Notes: generated from the letters alone by a model not told the origin. Positions 28,077 through 39,650 are shown, counted from the stretch's first letter. The stretch is DNA of 64,000 bases from Lojkania enalia (GCA_010094045.1 ML986593.1:124001-188000); one strand, 5' to 3'. Translations and numbers: made by a program.

Positions 28077-30019
28077 ATGGCTCCCATTTTTATCCTCACC
28101 GAGACCAGGCATGTTGACAGCCCTTTGAATGTGCTTGTAGCTAACTTCTCAATTGCAGCGCTGGCTATGCCCTGTTCAAGGCCAAAGACAAGAAGCTACT
28201 TAAGAGCGACAGCTTAGCCGGGGACCTCTCAGTTGACGGCGCCGTCAGTGCATTCAAGCTCAAAAAGTTCGCCAAATTCGAAAATGCCGTCACCGCTCTC
28301 AACGAAGCCGCTGCGCTCACCGACAGCAAAGTTTCGGTAAATCCTCGCTGTTCCATCTATATGAAATCCATTTTCTAACCCGTGGTCGCAGCCTATGCTC
28401 TCTTCCCTTCTGAATGACCTCAAAGATGAAACCAAGGCATCGCTTGCAGTCGCCGACCCCAAACTAGGCAATGCCATCGCACAGCTCCCCGGCCTCTCCC
28501 TCAAAGTTGTCAGCGACTCGTCAACGCAAGACGTTTTCCGCGCCATCCGCGAGCATTTGACTTCGCTTATTCCTGGCCTCATCCCATCTGAAGTTGATTC
28601 AACACGACTGGGTCTCTCGCATTCGCTGTCGCGGCATAAGCTCAAATTTTCTCCGGATAAGGTGGATACCATGATTATTCAGGCAATTGGAAGCTTGGAT
28701 ATTTTGGACAAGCAGCTTAATACCTATGCTATGAGAGTCAAAGAATGGTACGGTTGGCACTTCCCGGAACTAGCGAAGATTCTCAACGACAACATGGCGT
28801 ATTCCCGCGTAGTGCTGACAATGGGCTTCCGACAAAACGCTAGAAAAGCTGATCTTTCTGTAAGTCTTACTAGCGCTCACTCAGGCCAGACTATTATTCA
28901 CGCCATTTAGTCCGTTTTACCAGAAGAAATTGAAGCCGCCGTGAAATCCGCTGCGGAGATTTCTATGGGTACTGAGATCACGGACGAGGATCTAGAGACT
29001 ATTCGCGCTTTGGCCGAGCAGGTGGTCTCCCTCACGGAACATCGTCAAAACCTGTCCAATTATTTGACTACTCGCATGCACGCCCTTGCCCCTAACCTAA
29101 CCACTCTTGTTGGAGAGCTAGTTGGTGCACGTTTAATTGCTCATGCCGGCTCGCTGACTAGCCTTGCCAAATCACCAGGTTCGACAATCCAGATTCTAGG
29201 TGCTGAGAAGGCACTCTTTAGGGCTCTCAAGACGAAGCATGATACTCCTAAATACGGTGTTAGTATCAGCCTCAACAGAAATACAGCATTTAACTAATGG
29301 TTGGGTAGCTAATCTACCACGCATCACTTATCGGCCAGGCAACTGGCAAAAACAAAGGCAAAATTGCCCGCATGCTCGCTGCCAAATCTGCTCTCGGTCT
29401 ACGTGTTGACGCTCTTTCCGATTGGGGCGTAACTGCTGAATCAGGGATGAATGAACCTACCGAAGAAGAGAAATCCGCCATAGGACGACAAGCAAGATTA
29501 GGCATCGAACGGAGATTGAGGGCGTTAGAAGGCAAGCCCTTGAAGAGCTTGGCCAACGCAAACCAAACACCACTAGCGCCACAGAAGAAATGGGAGGTCA
29601 AGGAAGCCAGGAAATACAACCCTGATGCAGATGGTCTGACGGGTGATGAACCTGCTGCTAAGAAGGCAAAGTCTGGCAAAGTCAACGGCACCACACCAAA
29701 GAAGGCTCTTGTACAAGAGGTGACGAGCGAGGATGAAGATGACACTATGATGGGTGCCCGTGCTAGTGCCGAAGAATCTGAGTCCGAGGCTGAAGCTGTC
29801 GAGGCAGTAGCGCAGTCCAAGGCTGACAAGAAAGCTGCTAAGAAGGCTGAGAAGGAGGCTAAGAAGGCACGTAAGGCGGAACGCGCTGCCAAACGCGAGG
29901 CCAAGGCTGCGAAGAAGGCAGCCAAAGAGGCGAAAAAGGCGAACAAGGAGAGCAAGAAGCGGAAACGGGAGGATGAGGACGGCAAGAGCGAGAAGAAGAA
30001 AAAGAAGAGCAAGGACTAG
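28077..30019 (+). CDS. NOP58: Nucleolar protein NOP58 (box C/D snoRNP)
   Basis: Core protein of box C/D snoRNPs, which guide 2'-O-methylation and pre-rRNA processing in the nucleolus. Exons: 28077-28108, 28159-28336, 28392-28859, 28911-29258 and 29309-30019, giving 578 aa. The first intron (28109-28158) begins with GC rather than GT (AG|GCATGT) and ends ...TTGCAG with a GCTAAC branch site. Only this splice gives the conserved start [21 protein letters not shown]. Domains: N-terminal NOP5NT (~1-70), a central coiled-coil part, the Nop domain (~240-400, [15 protein letters not shown] and [12 protein letters not shown]), and a Lys/Glu/Asp-rich tail of KKAxKEAKKA repeats typical of the family. 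It is divergent from ARP10. Confidence 0.96.
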
Positions 30020-30496
30020 ATTAGCGGCGTTGTCTGCATTCTGTGTTATTGTGCTGTCGAATTTATTCTCGTCATCTATCTTAGAAGATGGCATTGGCTG
30101 CCGGCGAATGGCGTGTTTGAGTTACTTAGCTTGCATTTACATTTCTCTAGTTCCCGAAGGGGGAATAGGTGACGGGAGCTGCAGTGGGATGCAGATGCAG
30201 ATGCGGTAGCGATGGATGTCGATACCCGCGATGGGGGTTATGTCACTAAAGGAATACATGCTCTATAATTCATTTAATAATTACTGTATTCACGTGACTT
30301 GTTTCTTCGTCGACACGGATTATCGTACAAGCACCGGCTACACCAACTTCATATCAGCTCATCCCTTGCACTACGAGCGCTTTTCCCACATTATACCATG
30401 CCATTAGCGGGCGTGATCTTCACGCACATTACTCACCCATGCCTGTTACTCAATATCGACCGGTGACCCTCGTGTGTTCGTACGGCAACCCGAGGT
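30020..30496. other. Spacer between convergent genes
   Basis: 3' flanks of NOP58 and RPC9. No gene is seen. Confidence 0.5.
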
Positions 30497-31438
30497 CTAG
30501 CGACACCTAACTCCCCTCTTCTTCCGCGTCACTCCCTTCATCCTTGCAGGTACCTTGGGCATATCGATTTCCTCAATGCCGACAGGGATCTCAGATTCCT
30601 CCTCGTCGAAGACGCGGGCGATGGTCGCGAGGATATCTTCTTGTTGTTCTTCCGTGAAGCGGGATCCTGCCTTAAAATTCTCAGCATCATGTAACACCCT
30701 TCTGGGTACAGACCGATCGAAGGCAACACGCAGAAGATTATAAAAAGATGATAAAGGGAGAGAGTAAGAGGGATGAGGAAGAGGAATGGGGAAGGCGAAG
30801 GTAAAAGTGGTGTCTCACCTCCTCGATAATCAGATCCAACATGACTAGATTCCTAGGCCTGAGATTATACATCTGCAAGTACTCCGCTTGATTAAGCCTG
30901 TATTTGGAAGCGAGGGCGCGGTATAGGCTATGGGGACCTTTGTAGAGCGTCATGGGGCGGGTGCTGTGTTTGGATATGAGCTCGGGCAAGTGCGGGGTGT
31001 TGGTATCGAGGTAGGTGAGGGTCTGATATAAATTAGTCTTGAAGACGGAGTATAATATTGGTTCGCGGTCAGAAAGGAAAGCATAACAAGAAATGAGGAT
31101 GGGAAGAAAGTATGGTAGAAAGATATTAACACGTGATGGAGGGTTGGGGAGTACGACTGGATGCTCTGAACGTACGTCTTGGAGCATGTTTTTTAGGCCC
31201 GGCGGCTTCGGTCGGCCACGGCCAGTGCCGTCTGTTCCCTCATACTCGGCTTCTTCGGCGCGGAGGTGAAGGAGGAGTTCGTGGTTGGATATTACTGCGG
31301 ACTGGGCATTCTTGATCTGTATTGCGTTAGCGATGACTATAATAATATGGAAGCGGGTGGGAAGGAGATATGGAGGCGAGGACGAGATAAATAATAGAAT
31401 GGAGAGAGGAGACGATAGAAATGAGGATTTACCTTCAT
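30497..31438 (-). CDS. RPC17: RNA polymerase III subunit RPC9 (Rpc17)
   Basis: Four coding exons: 31433-31438, 31176-31316, 30819-31022 and 30497-30670, giving 174 aa. The first coding exon is only ATG AAG; the start MKIKNAQSAVISNHELLLHL resembles the conserved RPC9/CGRP-RCP start. Exon 3 has RLNQAEYLQMYNLRP and LDLIIEE, then exon 4 continues AGSRFTEEQQEDIL, which is the HRDC-like end of the family. Introns are 116, 153 and 148 nt, longer than elsewhere in this window. An alternative acceptor 15 nt upstream for exon 3 would add five residues (TNLYQ) in frame. The protein forms the stalk of Pol III with Rpc25 and contacts the initiation factor TFIIIB for tRNA and 5S transcription. Confidence 0.85.
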
Positions 31439-34400
31439 TTAGACGGCCGTGGGGTCTCGAGAAAACTTAGGCGGGTCCCTGTATATTGTTGATTGTTGGA
31501 CATGGTTGCGAGTATATAAGGCAGAGTTGGTTTGAGAGAAATCAAAGTGCTTGAGTGATAGGGCTAGCCCCAGATCTTCAAGAAGATATTTTCCCTGGTG
31601 TGATGTTATACCTAAGAGTGTCATACCTAAGTAAAAGATAGCTAAGTGCTAGTGTAGACCCAAGATTCTACCTAAAAATGAAAACACGGAGAAAAGTCGA
31701 AGGAACCCGGGAATTGTAAATTGAGCTTGAGTAGCCTGCCGTCCCGATACGGTATTATGTAGTTGTCGAATGCACGTGGCCAACCACCCCGGTTCCAAGG
31801 GTTGCGAAGTGTTGGTGTGGTGGTAGGTCTAAAGTCGCAGCAGCACCAAGGTAAGATGGGGGAGGTTAGGGCTAGTGTGGAGGGAATTTTTTCGCGCGAA
31901 AGGCTTGGCGCTTCCCGCGTAGCCTTGCCGTGCTAGAATGGCATGCGGGTATTGGATTTGCGCATGAGGCACGTGGTAAGTGCGCATCAGCATGAGTTGC
32001 TTGATATAGTGCAGGATCCGAAAGAATAATCATGAGCTTGCTTAGACATGATCAAGATTTCTAGTCTACGTTGAATCTATAGAGGATGGCCCTGTAGAGT
32101 GTCGAGGATTTCATACTGATCTTTCAAGTATCAAGCATCCAGTGATTTCGAGATTCTATGCCACCTAAAAGAATGTATGTACTCCAACAAGAAATACAAG
32201 AAGCTCATCAGTTTGTATGTCTTACATTTGGCACAAAAAGCCACAAATTCCTATTTTTCAACAGATGCTTTAAGATTCCCGTCGGCATTTGTGGGGGGCG
32301 CCGGCGAAGCGATCCAAAGTGGGTATGGACTGGGCAATCGTTGTCTGATCTCCGCTTTGTAGATAACGCAATGCATTCCAAAAACTCCTACAGTCCGCGG
32401 ACCCTTGAGACGTTACACCGACCTGAGGTGCTTAATTTGGAGTGAGAAAGTATCAGGCCTTAGAGCATTACACCGTACGGAATATGCAACTGTAAGCTGC
32501 CCACCGAACACTTGTGGTTGAGCTGTCTATATCAAGCTCTAGAGAATGTAACGGATGAAATAGCTGAAAACACGATCATCAGTAAGCCTAACCTTGAATC
32601 CTAGCATAAAACACGGCCATCCCACAGTAGGTGAGACGACGTTTCCAAACCCTCATCCCCCCACATACTAGACTGACAGAAAAGAGACTCCACCCAATAC
32701 GTATGCTCCATCTCCGGATGCGCTACGGATCCAGAGGTATGTCGACCCTTGCCTTTTCTATACCAAGCATCTAATATAGATGCAGCAAAGCAACCGAGCC
32801 GTACTAAAGGACCAGAGCGGATGTTGCCGACAGAACGCGTCCTAGCCAATAGCATTGGGATCAATCTTAGGTAGGTATTGGCGCTAGTAGGTGACCTCTG
32901 GGCTCTAGAATGGATTCGTTACGAGGCATAGTTTATCAACGTCGTCTCTAGGATTTGTATCAGTCAACCTTTCTGTCGCTAGGTGTTGTACGAAGCAACA
33001 CAAGCTACGGTGTGCTACAAGGTACCACTATTCTCCTACACATAGAGAAGGTACAATATGACCTGTCCTTGAGCAACGTCCCATTCGCTCCCAATATCGG
33101 AAGCAATTCTTGGCTAAGTGTCGCGAGTCCTAAATCGGTTCGAACGGCAGAAGACGCCTCAAGCTTGAGGCTGGAGATTTGCGATGCGATCAAGCCGCAC
33201 CCGACGGTTTCTCATGCTACGTCGAGTCTCTTCGGTTCCTTTCCACCGTGACAAAAGCTCTTTCGCCCATCCACACATGCCATGCTCGCTCAAAGACGAG
33301 ATTGAGGGCCTGATGGATGATTATCCAAGCGGATATCAAAGGATGGAGTTAGGAAATAGCCGCACCTGGACCCAATCGCATGCTGGACCCTGTCCAATCA
33401 GCCTCAGTCTGCAGCTGGGAGCGCTAGGTCGATAGAGTTCAATATTTTCCGAGTCCAGACTCAGATGGCCCCACGCTGATGCCAATCGTTTGAAGGAGGC
33501 TGTATTGGTTGCGCAACACTGAGAAGCCTTGAATCTGGGGATGCTCAACACTGATCTGAGCATATTCGCGAGGAGAGAGTAGCAGGAAAGTCAAGCCGAG
33601 GAATTGACGAAGTTGAGGGCATGGCTGCAAAAGTCGAAATTAATAACGGCAGCAAGGGAAATGGCCAAAAGAGACGATCATGCCACCGAGAAGCTCTTTT
33701 GCGGGAAGCACAGGCGCCCGATCCGGCGTCCTGCAGCGACAGACGAGCTTCACGTCTCGAGGGCAGAATGATGGGCCATCCAGCTGATAAGGCAACCTAG
33801 AGAAAGGGTATGGTATGCTCTAGTATGCTACAGCAGCAAAGCGCAACAGAGAGACAGCTGTCAGGCTCTGGCGGGCGGAACGGGTGCCATGGATTGCTGG
33901 CACTACTCAGTTGGCACAGGCTGACTGTGCTCGGGACGGGCAGGGGACATCAGACCATTTTGTGAGGGCAAAGGCGAAGATGTGCGGTGTCTGTCTGATA
34001 GTGAGGGGCGGCGCGTGAGGTTACGGTGGTCTAGACCAGGACCGACAGGCATGTGGGCCCCAAACACGACTACTACAGCACAAGGCCCCGCCATTGGCCT
34101 GCTTTGCCGTCTTGCACACCGTTTGAGGGCCTCCAGCGAGCACGTTGGCGTTTTCTGTGACTCTTGAACGCTGCCGTGGTGGCCACGCTGCCTATTCCTG
34201 TGTGTGATCGTCTTTGGGAGATCCCGCTTTCAGTTCCTTCACGTCCCCGGCCCGTTGACTCGCTTCTCCCGCTGCTGCACGTCCATTCACTCTTGGGAGC
34301 CCTCCCTCCGCCCGCTCCGCCGTCGCCAGGCTTGGCCCATCCACCTCCCGCCCCTCTACGCTGTTGCATTCGCGGCAGGCTGGTGCGAGGGCGGAAAAGG

Positions 34401-34582
34401 CACCTTTCCCGCAGCATAGCGCCGTACGCCAGAGGCCAGAGACCATAGGCCTATAGTCCTCAGCCACCTAATCCTTCAGAGTACAGTGTCGCCCTATCCT
34501 TATCCTCCCCGGGGCGTGGCTGGGCTCTTCTCTGCTAGCCAGGTCTCGCAATAGTGAAGCTGCTCGTCCATCAAAACTCTCC
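31439..34582. other. Large spacer with possible decayed retroelement
   Basis: It holds the RPC9 promoter and 3.1 kb without an intact gene. Fragments between about 32150 and 33450 have protein-like stretches in several frames, one of which (32955-33251) recalls a Copia-type polyprotein. GC content rises after about 33900, ahead of the next gene. Confidence 0.4.
32955..33251 (+). pseudogene. Possible Ty1/Copia polyprotein fragment
   Basis: An open frame includes YGVLQGTTILLHI and LSLSNVPFAPNIGSNSWLS. The order, a G-x-G-like strand, a hydrophobic strand, then L-x-N-V-x-x-A-P-x-x-x-x-N-x-L-S, resembles the region between protease and integrase of Copia retroelements (LxDVLyxPxLxxNLLS). No flanking LTR or integrase motif was found, so this is weak. 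Confidence 0.25.
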
Positions 34583-36473
34583 ATGTCGTCCCTATCTACC
34601 ATGGTCGACAGCGACCTGCTCTCAGGCTACTCGGATCCCGTGAGTTCGCAGACACCCAGTGATGCTGCCTCGCCATCCCTCCTGCCTTCGTCACCCGACG
34701 AGGATGCTGGTGCTGCGAAGCCCGAAGCTGTGGTCCACGGTGGGCTTGCCCCGGCGCCCTTAACCCACTATTCTTCTCTGTTGGAATCTACCATCTTACA
34801 ACCGCTTCCACAGCCATCCGCTCCAGGAACTCTGCCAACCCTAGAGCAAGAGGCCCGGCCCGATCTGACCTTCACCTTTGGTGGAAGCGCCCTGCCTTCC
34901 ACCCATGTGTCACTCCCCTCCCCACCAATCACCAAAACTGCTCGTAGCTTGCGTTTGCCTTCGTTTGATGTGCTAGGGATCGCTGCACCTCATCCTAATC
35001 GCATCAACCTCCACCGCTCTCCTCCCTCTTTCTCGTCCCTGGGCGCGGGGCCCCTCTCGAAGCCCGAGGATCCTCTTCATGCAGATAGCCCACCGTTGAG
35101 TCGGCCTCACCAGCTTGGAGGGGTCGGCGACCCTTCTGCATCTGATCCGGAGGCTTCCAAGTCGATAGTAAAAGAGATATTCACACCTCCAAAAGAGCCA
35201 TTCACCCCTCCAACGGAGCCATTCACTTTCAACTGGGGATCCTTTGTGAATGTCAGAACTACGGGCGTTGGTTCACCTCGTTCACCTCCAACCTCTGACC
35301 CTGGAGCCTCTCCAAATCTCAACCTCGTCGGCAGCACCACAACCCCAGTTCCAATAATAGAGACTAACGCGCCTGCGGCGACAGGGCAAGACAGCTCCAT
35401 CGACATGGCGACTTGGGCCGACAAGATCAACCAGATCCTATGTAAGACATGGCCGCATGTTTCGAGAAAAACAACACTGATAGGCTACAGCTTCCCATTT
35501 CCAGACCCTGAGCACCGGCACTGTCAAAGTCTTGTCCCATGCACTTCCTTGCCCGTCGCTGACGGGACACATCTTTGCGCAGGTTATCGCTACAATTCAC
35601 GAGAGCACTCCGACTCCGACAACATGGATTAACGTCTTCCATGCTGTTCCTGGTAGATTCACGCTGAACGATCTCCCAAAATCTCCTCCCTCCACCCCTG
35701 GACCCGTCGTTGGAGGCGACGAGTACTTCACTGCCAAAGTCTTTGACAGCGCTGTAGCCGTGCCCGATTACCAGATGGACTCTAAGCTACTCCCACCTTC
35801 ACCAAGGCCTGTTGTGGCTCCCGGCAGCGTCGACATTTCGATCGTCGAGCGTTACATTCCCGCAACCAACGATAACGAGTTTGCGGAGATGTTCTCTATC
35901 AAAGGCCGCTCCTTGTTACACGACCGCCTCGTCGAACTCTCGGCCAATAATGGCCTGCTCCTACTGATTTACCCTACGAAAACTGGAGCCAAGACCTTCA
36001 TGCGCGATTATCTCGGTCCCATTCTCGATCCTATGCTCCGCTCCATCACCGTCGTCCACGAGCTCTCTGCCGAACTAGGCATGTCCCTTGGCCCCATGAA
36101 CGCAGTCGACAGCCTCGCCGAATTCACATCCTTCCTCGCTGCGGTCGACAAATTCTGCACCGCCCTCTCCTCCGGTCCGCAGGAGTCCACGAAGCCAAAA
36201 TACACCCTAGTACACGCCTCAAAGGAGGAAGTCATCCTTGACCGCAAGACCTGGGCCACCGAGTGGTGGATTAAGCAGGAGAAGCCCCGCGTTCGGGAGC
36301 TCATTACAAAGTACTTTCGCAAGGCCAAGAAGCTGGAGCCGACTGAGGCCGGCTCAACGCCCACTAGCCTCATCCAGGAGGTTCTGGATGGGGTAGCTAG
36401 CCGCGAGTACGAGGGGGCTGGACCGTCCAGGGGTGTCGAGGTGGCTGTCATTGTCATCAAGAAGTCCTTGTAA
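34583..36473 (+). CDS. Conserved fungal protein of unknown function
   Basis: Two exons, 34583-35441 and 35491-36473, with a 49-nt intron, give 613 aa. An in-frame ATG seven codons downstream is an alternative start. Residues ~1-270 are Pro/Ser/Thr-rich and look disordered (repeated TPPKEPFTPP and similar). Residues ~280-613 look folded: ISIVERYIPATNDNEF, FSIKGRSLLHDRLVEL, LLLLIYPTKTGAKTF, VHASKEEVILDRKTW and WWIKQEKPRVRELI. I have the impression that this C-terminal domain is widespread in Pezizomycotina, but I know no function. There is no signal peptide and no membrane segment, so a cytosolic or nuclear location is likely. The tail ends with a hydrophobic strand EVAVIVIKKSL. Confidence 0.65.
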
Positions 36474-36522
36474 AATGTACTACGAGCTCGGATGGGAAGG
36501 CCGGAAAGGTGAGCGGGTGGGT

Positions 36523-36525
<3 letters not shown>

Positions 36526-36556
<31 letters not shown>
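36526..36556 (+). repeat. Poly-T tract (31 T)
   Basis: 31 consecutive T about 50 bases after the stop codon of the preceding gene. It could be a decayed poly(A) insertion read from the other strand or simple slippage. It is also a likely assembly-error site. Confidence 0.9.
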
Positions 36557-36557
<1 letters not shown>

Positions 36558-37004
36558 TTCAAAGCATAGTGCATTGCGGTAATGGTGGCGGCAAGCATGG
36601 CGTTTCAGCATTGGTGCATGGTATACCCGTCAAAGCATAGCATTGGGACGGCGTCTTCTGCTGGTAAATGAACATTCAAATTTTCGGATTTGTATGCAAT
36701 ATGTGTGTGATTGTAAGCGTTTTAGAGTCTTATACGTAATGTGTTTGATTTTTGATTGATGTAGCGGGCGGAATAGCGCTATGTTATTTTATCGTCTAAT
36801 TTTCTATAGGGCTCTATTGTCTATTGCTAGGAACGTCTGGCAAAGAAACCCCTAGTTAGAGATCTCCGAGTACAGATGAAGCGGGCTTTTATTGTTAAGA
36901 TCGTTGTACTAATATTAGGATATATATCAAATAAGTATTTGACTCAAACAGTATAAAATCCTGTCAGATACTCTCAACATGACCTATTGCGAACATCGTA
37001 CCAG
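36557..37004. other. Spacer, no gene recognised
   Basis: 3' flanks of two convergent genes, AT-rich. Nothing else is seen. Confidence 0.5.
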
Positions 37005-38084
37005 TTACACTTTCTTCTGGTACACCAACGACCCCACCCACTCCCCTTTACACTCAAACGCCCTCTCTATCAATCTAACCCTCTCAAACCCCAATCTCTC
37101 AGCAAGTTTCCAGCTCCCGGTATTCCTAGGATCGCATTCGATCTCCAATGTCATCGGACTACCAAGCGTAGGAATAAAAGCCTTCGTCGCCTCCACTGCA
37201 AACCCCTTGCCTTGCATTTCAGGCATAAACGAGAACCACAAATCCGTATGAGGCGGGCAAATAGGCTTGCCCTGCGAATCTTCCGGATTAATAAACGCTC
37301 CAACACGGCCAATAAACCGGTCTTCCAGCATGACAGCAAGTTCAATGTGCGCTCTTGGATCTACAAAGCTATTCTGTATAATCTGGACGACATCCTTTCG
37401 GGCATCTTCGAGAGTTTTCGGCGGCCATGTCTGATACCGAACAACCTCCGGAATAGACTCGAGCGCATGGAAGGCAGGAACGTCTTCCAAGACGAACTCG
37501 CGGAGTGTCAACCGATCTGTTTGGAGCGCGATACGGCGGTCTCTCTCGCGACTCGCCGCCTCGATGGCGGCAAGCTCATCTTCACTCACAAACCCTGCTG
37601 TCCTGAGGATCTTATGGATGATGTTGTTCTTTGCTTCGACATAGTCTGCGATATCTAGACCGCGAGCCGCGAGCCCGAGCTTCACAGCCCCATATTCTTC
37701 TCGAAGTTCTGCATTAACGCGCAGCACATCCCGAAGGCCCAGGTGATTTCTTGTTTGAAATGCTCCCTCAACACAAACGTAAATGTTTCTTTCTGGTGGT
37801 TGGTTTGGATCGCAAAGAGCATATCGGTCTTCTACGCCGAGTTCGCCTAGACACGTGAAGTGGCCATTTGAGACGAGCGCATCGATAGCCGTTTGCACAT
37901 TATCTCGTGTCACGACGACATCCACGTCGATGATGGGTCTAGCAGCCAATTCCGATACTGATGTGCTGCCTATGTGTTCAATGGAGCGAATGTCGACATT
38001 GATCAGGAGCTGTTCCAGCTCGGACTTGATCTGCTGGAAATATTCAGGCCATCGCGGATTATACATTTCAACAACCACAGACAT
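37005..38084 (-). CDS. GrpB-type nucleotidyltransferase / GNAT acetyltransferase fusion
   Basis: Single exon, 359 aa from ATG 38084 (MSVVVEMYNPRWPEYF). The open frame continues 74 codons upstream without family similarity, so I start at the GrpB consensus. Residues ~1-175 are a GrpB/UPF0157 domain, with IRSIEHIGSTSV, RPIIDVDVVV and RNIYVCVEG, then LGLRDVLR and VEAKNNIIHKIL; the IGSTSV and D-x-D residues match the nucleotidyltransferase fold. Residues ~185-355 are a GNAT domain: LQTDRLTLREF, LWFSFMPEMQGKGFAVEA (acetyl-CoA loop of the RimJ/RimL type) and ENxGSWKLAERLGF-like NTGSWKLAERLGF. Substrates of neither half are known. I believe this fusion recurs in fungi. Confidence 0.8.
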   Translation of the reverse strand: MSVVVEMYNPRWPEYFQQIKSELEQLLINVDIRSIEHIGSTSVSELAARPIIDVDVVVTRDNVQTAIDALVSNGHFTCLGELGVEDRYALCDPNQPPERNIYVCVEGAFQTRNHLGLRDVLRVNAELREEYGAVKLGLAARGLDIADYVEAKNNIIHKILRTAGFVSEDELAAIEAASRERDRRIALQTDRLTLREFVLEDVPAFHALESIPEVVRYQTWPPKTLEDARKDVVQIIQNSFVDPRAHIELAVMLEDRFIGRVGAFINPEDSQGKPICPPHTDLWFSFMPEMQGKGFAVEATKAFIPTLGSPMTLEIECDPRNTGSWKLAERLGFERVRLIERAFECKGEWVGSLVYQKKV

Positions 38085-38521
38085 GGCGAGAAAAGGGAAT
38101 TTTGAAGGTCCACAGAGCTGTTTCAGGACAGGGGTTAGCGACCGCTTGTTTGGGATTCTGCGACACTTGAGATCGTATTTCGTATTTCTGGGCGCGGAAA
38201 TTGGGCGGAAACAGTTGGACCCCACGGTTAAGATATTCAGTGGTTCTAAATCGAAGCGGCAACATAAAGGTTGGATGCGAATACATATGCCGCAATACAT
38301 TGACAATTCAGTGAGAACTCTGAGTCATAAAGTGGAGTTTGTTCCACATTCCAACGTTGTCATGGCGGCTGTGGCGTTGTTTGCGCCCTTCAGCCGCCCT
38401 CTTAAACGTTGCCAATGTTCTTAAACCTACATTCTGGACTCGTTGTATCAAGATCCAGTAAAAGTACAGATAAATCGGTAAATACCAACTCAGCCTCGCG
38501 ACTTTGCAACTATCAGTAATC
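38085..38521. other. Promoter of the GrpB-GNAT gene and 3' flank of the next
   Basis: 437 bases without a gene. Both neighbours are on the reverse strand. Confidence 0.5.
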
Positions 38522-39650
38522 TTAAGCCTTGACTTGTCCTTTCTCAACTGCATCCTGAGCTTCTTCTGAGTACCTAGGAGGTGCATCGCCGTATTCAGAA
38601 GCGAGAGGAACTGCCGCTTCAGTATCCTCCTCCCCAAGGAGCTCAGCCGCTTGTGCTTTCCTGCGATTGATGTGCCGCCGAACGATAATAACTTTACAAA
38701 TAATCGAAAAGATGATGATAAATGGCGCATTATGCTGAAGGAAAGAGCCAAGAGTCCAGAGTAGACGATGCATGGCTCTTGACCAGGTACCGAACTTTCC
38801 ATAATAGTCCCACTCCAACGGATTATATTCAGTTTGGATCATTGCAGTTTTTCCACATGGCATCTTAATGGGCTGTTCCCGGTCCTGTCTTGTGACTAAC
38901 TGAATGTCTTTAATGACAGTATTCACCTGGTCTTCCACAAATTGTCTTCCAAGTAAGAGCTGGACCATCTTTTGCTCCCCGTTGTTCAACTTGGCACTAC
39001 CGGGATTGTATGTCGATCGCATATGAATGGCTGTAACGTCGAATTGGAGATATTCCTCCACAGGTGATTCCGTGGCAAGTAGGGTGTGTTCATACTGAAG
39101 CTCAAACCTCCCATACTTGGTCCCAACTATCCACGTTGCATCATCAAGCATGTGCATATGCGCCATCTTGGTCATAATCCCGGCGGAAAGGTTGGCATTG
39201 GTCTGGTACGCGTATAGCGATAGCGGTAGGGGAGCCATTGGCGCGATGCGTTTTCCATTGAGAAGGAGGGTAGAGTCGATATTACTAATTGTGAAGTTAA
39301 GCAACTACTAGTCTGTTAGTATTAATAGGTCTTGTCACCCGGGTGAGCCAACGTACAAGGGAATTGCGTTGAGGGACGCTAGACCATGTCTCAACCAGTT
39401 CTCCATACTTGCGGACCCGGAACGGGCAGCCTACGCATCCGAGCTTCACAATATAGCTCTTGTTTGCTTCCACGACGGTGATATCCGGGGCCAGGGCTGG
39501 AAGCGGCTTCCCATGAGTCTGATACCAGGCGGCGGTCTTGTCCGGGAGGTAGCTCCAGCTGCAGTCCCTCCCGTTTTGGGATCCCATCATTGCATTGTGG
39601 CGCGCTGCGGAAGCGGCAGCAACGAGGCCGAAGACCACAACAGAACGCAT
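38522..39650 (-). CDS. Type I membrane protein with PPxY motif, unknown function
   Basis: Exons 39357-39650 and 38522-39304, with a 52-nt intron, give 358 aa. ATG 39650 opens a signal peptide (MRSVVVFGLVAAASAARH); an in-frame ATG 12 codons upstream seems less likely. The lumenal part has RDCSWSYLPDKTAAWY, a CVGC pair, several N-x-S/T sites and many hydrophobic strands. A single membrane segment (~APFIIIFSIICKVIIV) is followed by a basic stop-transfer stretch and a cytosolic tail carrying DAPPRYSEE. PPxY binds WW domains of Rsp5/Nedd4-type ubiquitin ligases or their adaptors, so the tail may control endosomal sorting. I do not know the family name. Confidence 0.7.

Noticed and set aside
29314..30094. 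Long reverse-strand ORFs opposite the NOP58 tail
   Set aside because: They mirror the Lys/Ala/Glu-repeat codons of NOP58 and read as low-complexity Leu/Phe/Ser. No splice or start context supports them.
36526..36556. Poly-T tract as the tail of a LINE or SINE inserted on the reverse strand
   Set aside because: No element body, target-site duplication or internal promoter is visible beside it. Simple slippage is enough.
38085..38306. N-terminal extension of the GrpB-GNAT protein
   Set aside because: GrpB proteins start just before the conserved V-x-x-Y-(N/D)-P-x-W-P motif, which the ATG at 38084 provides. The upstream residues have no targeting-signal character.
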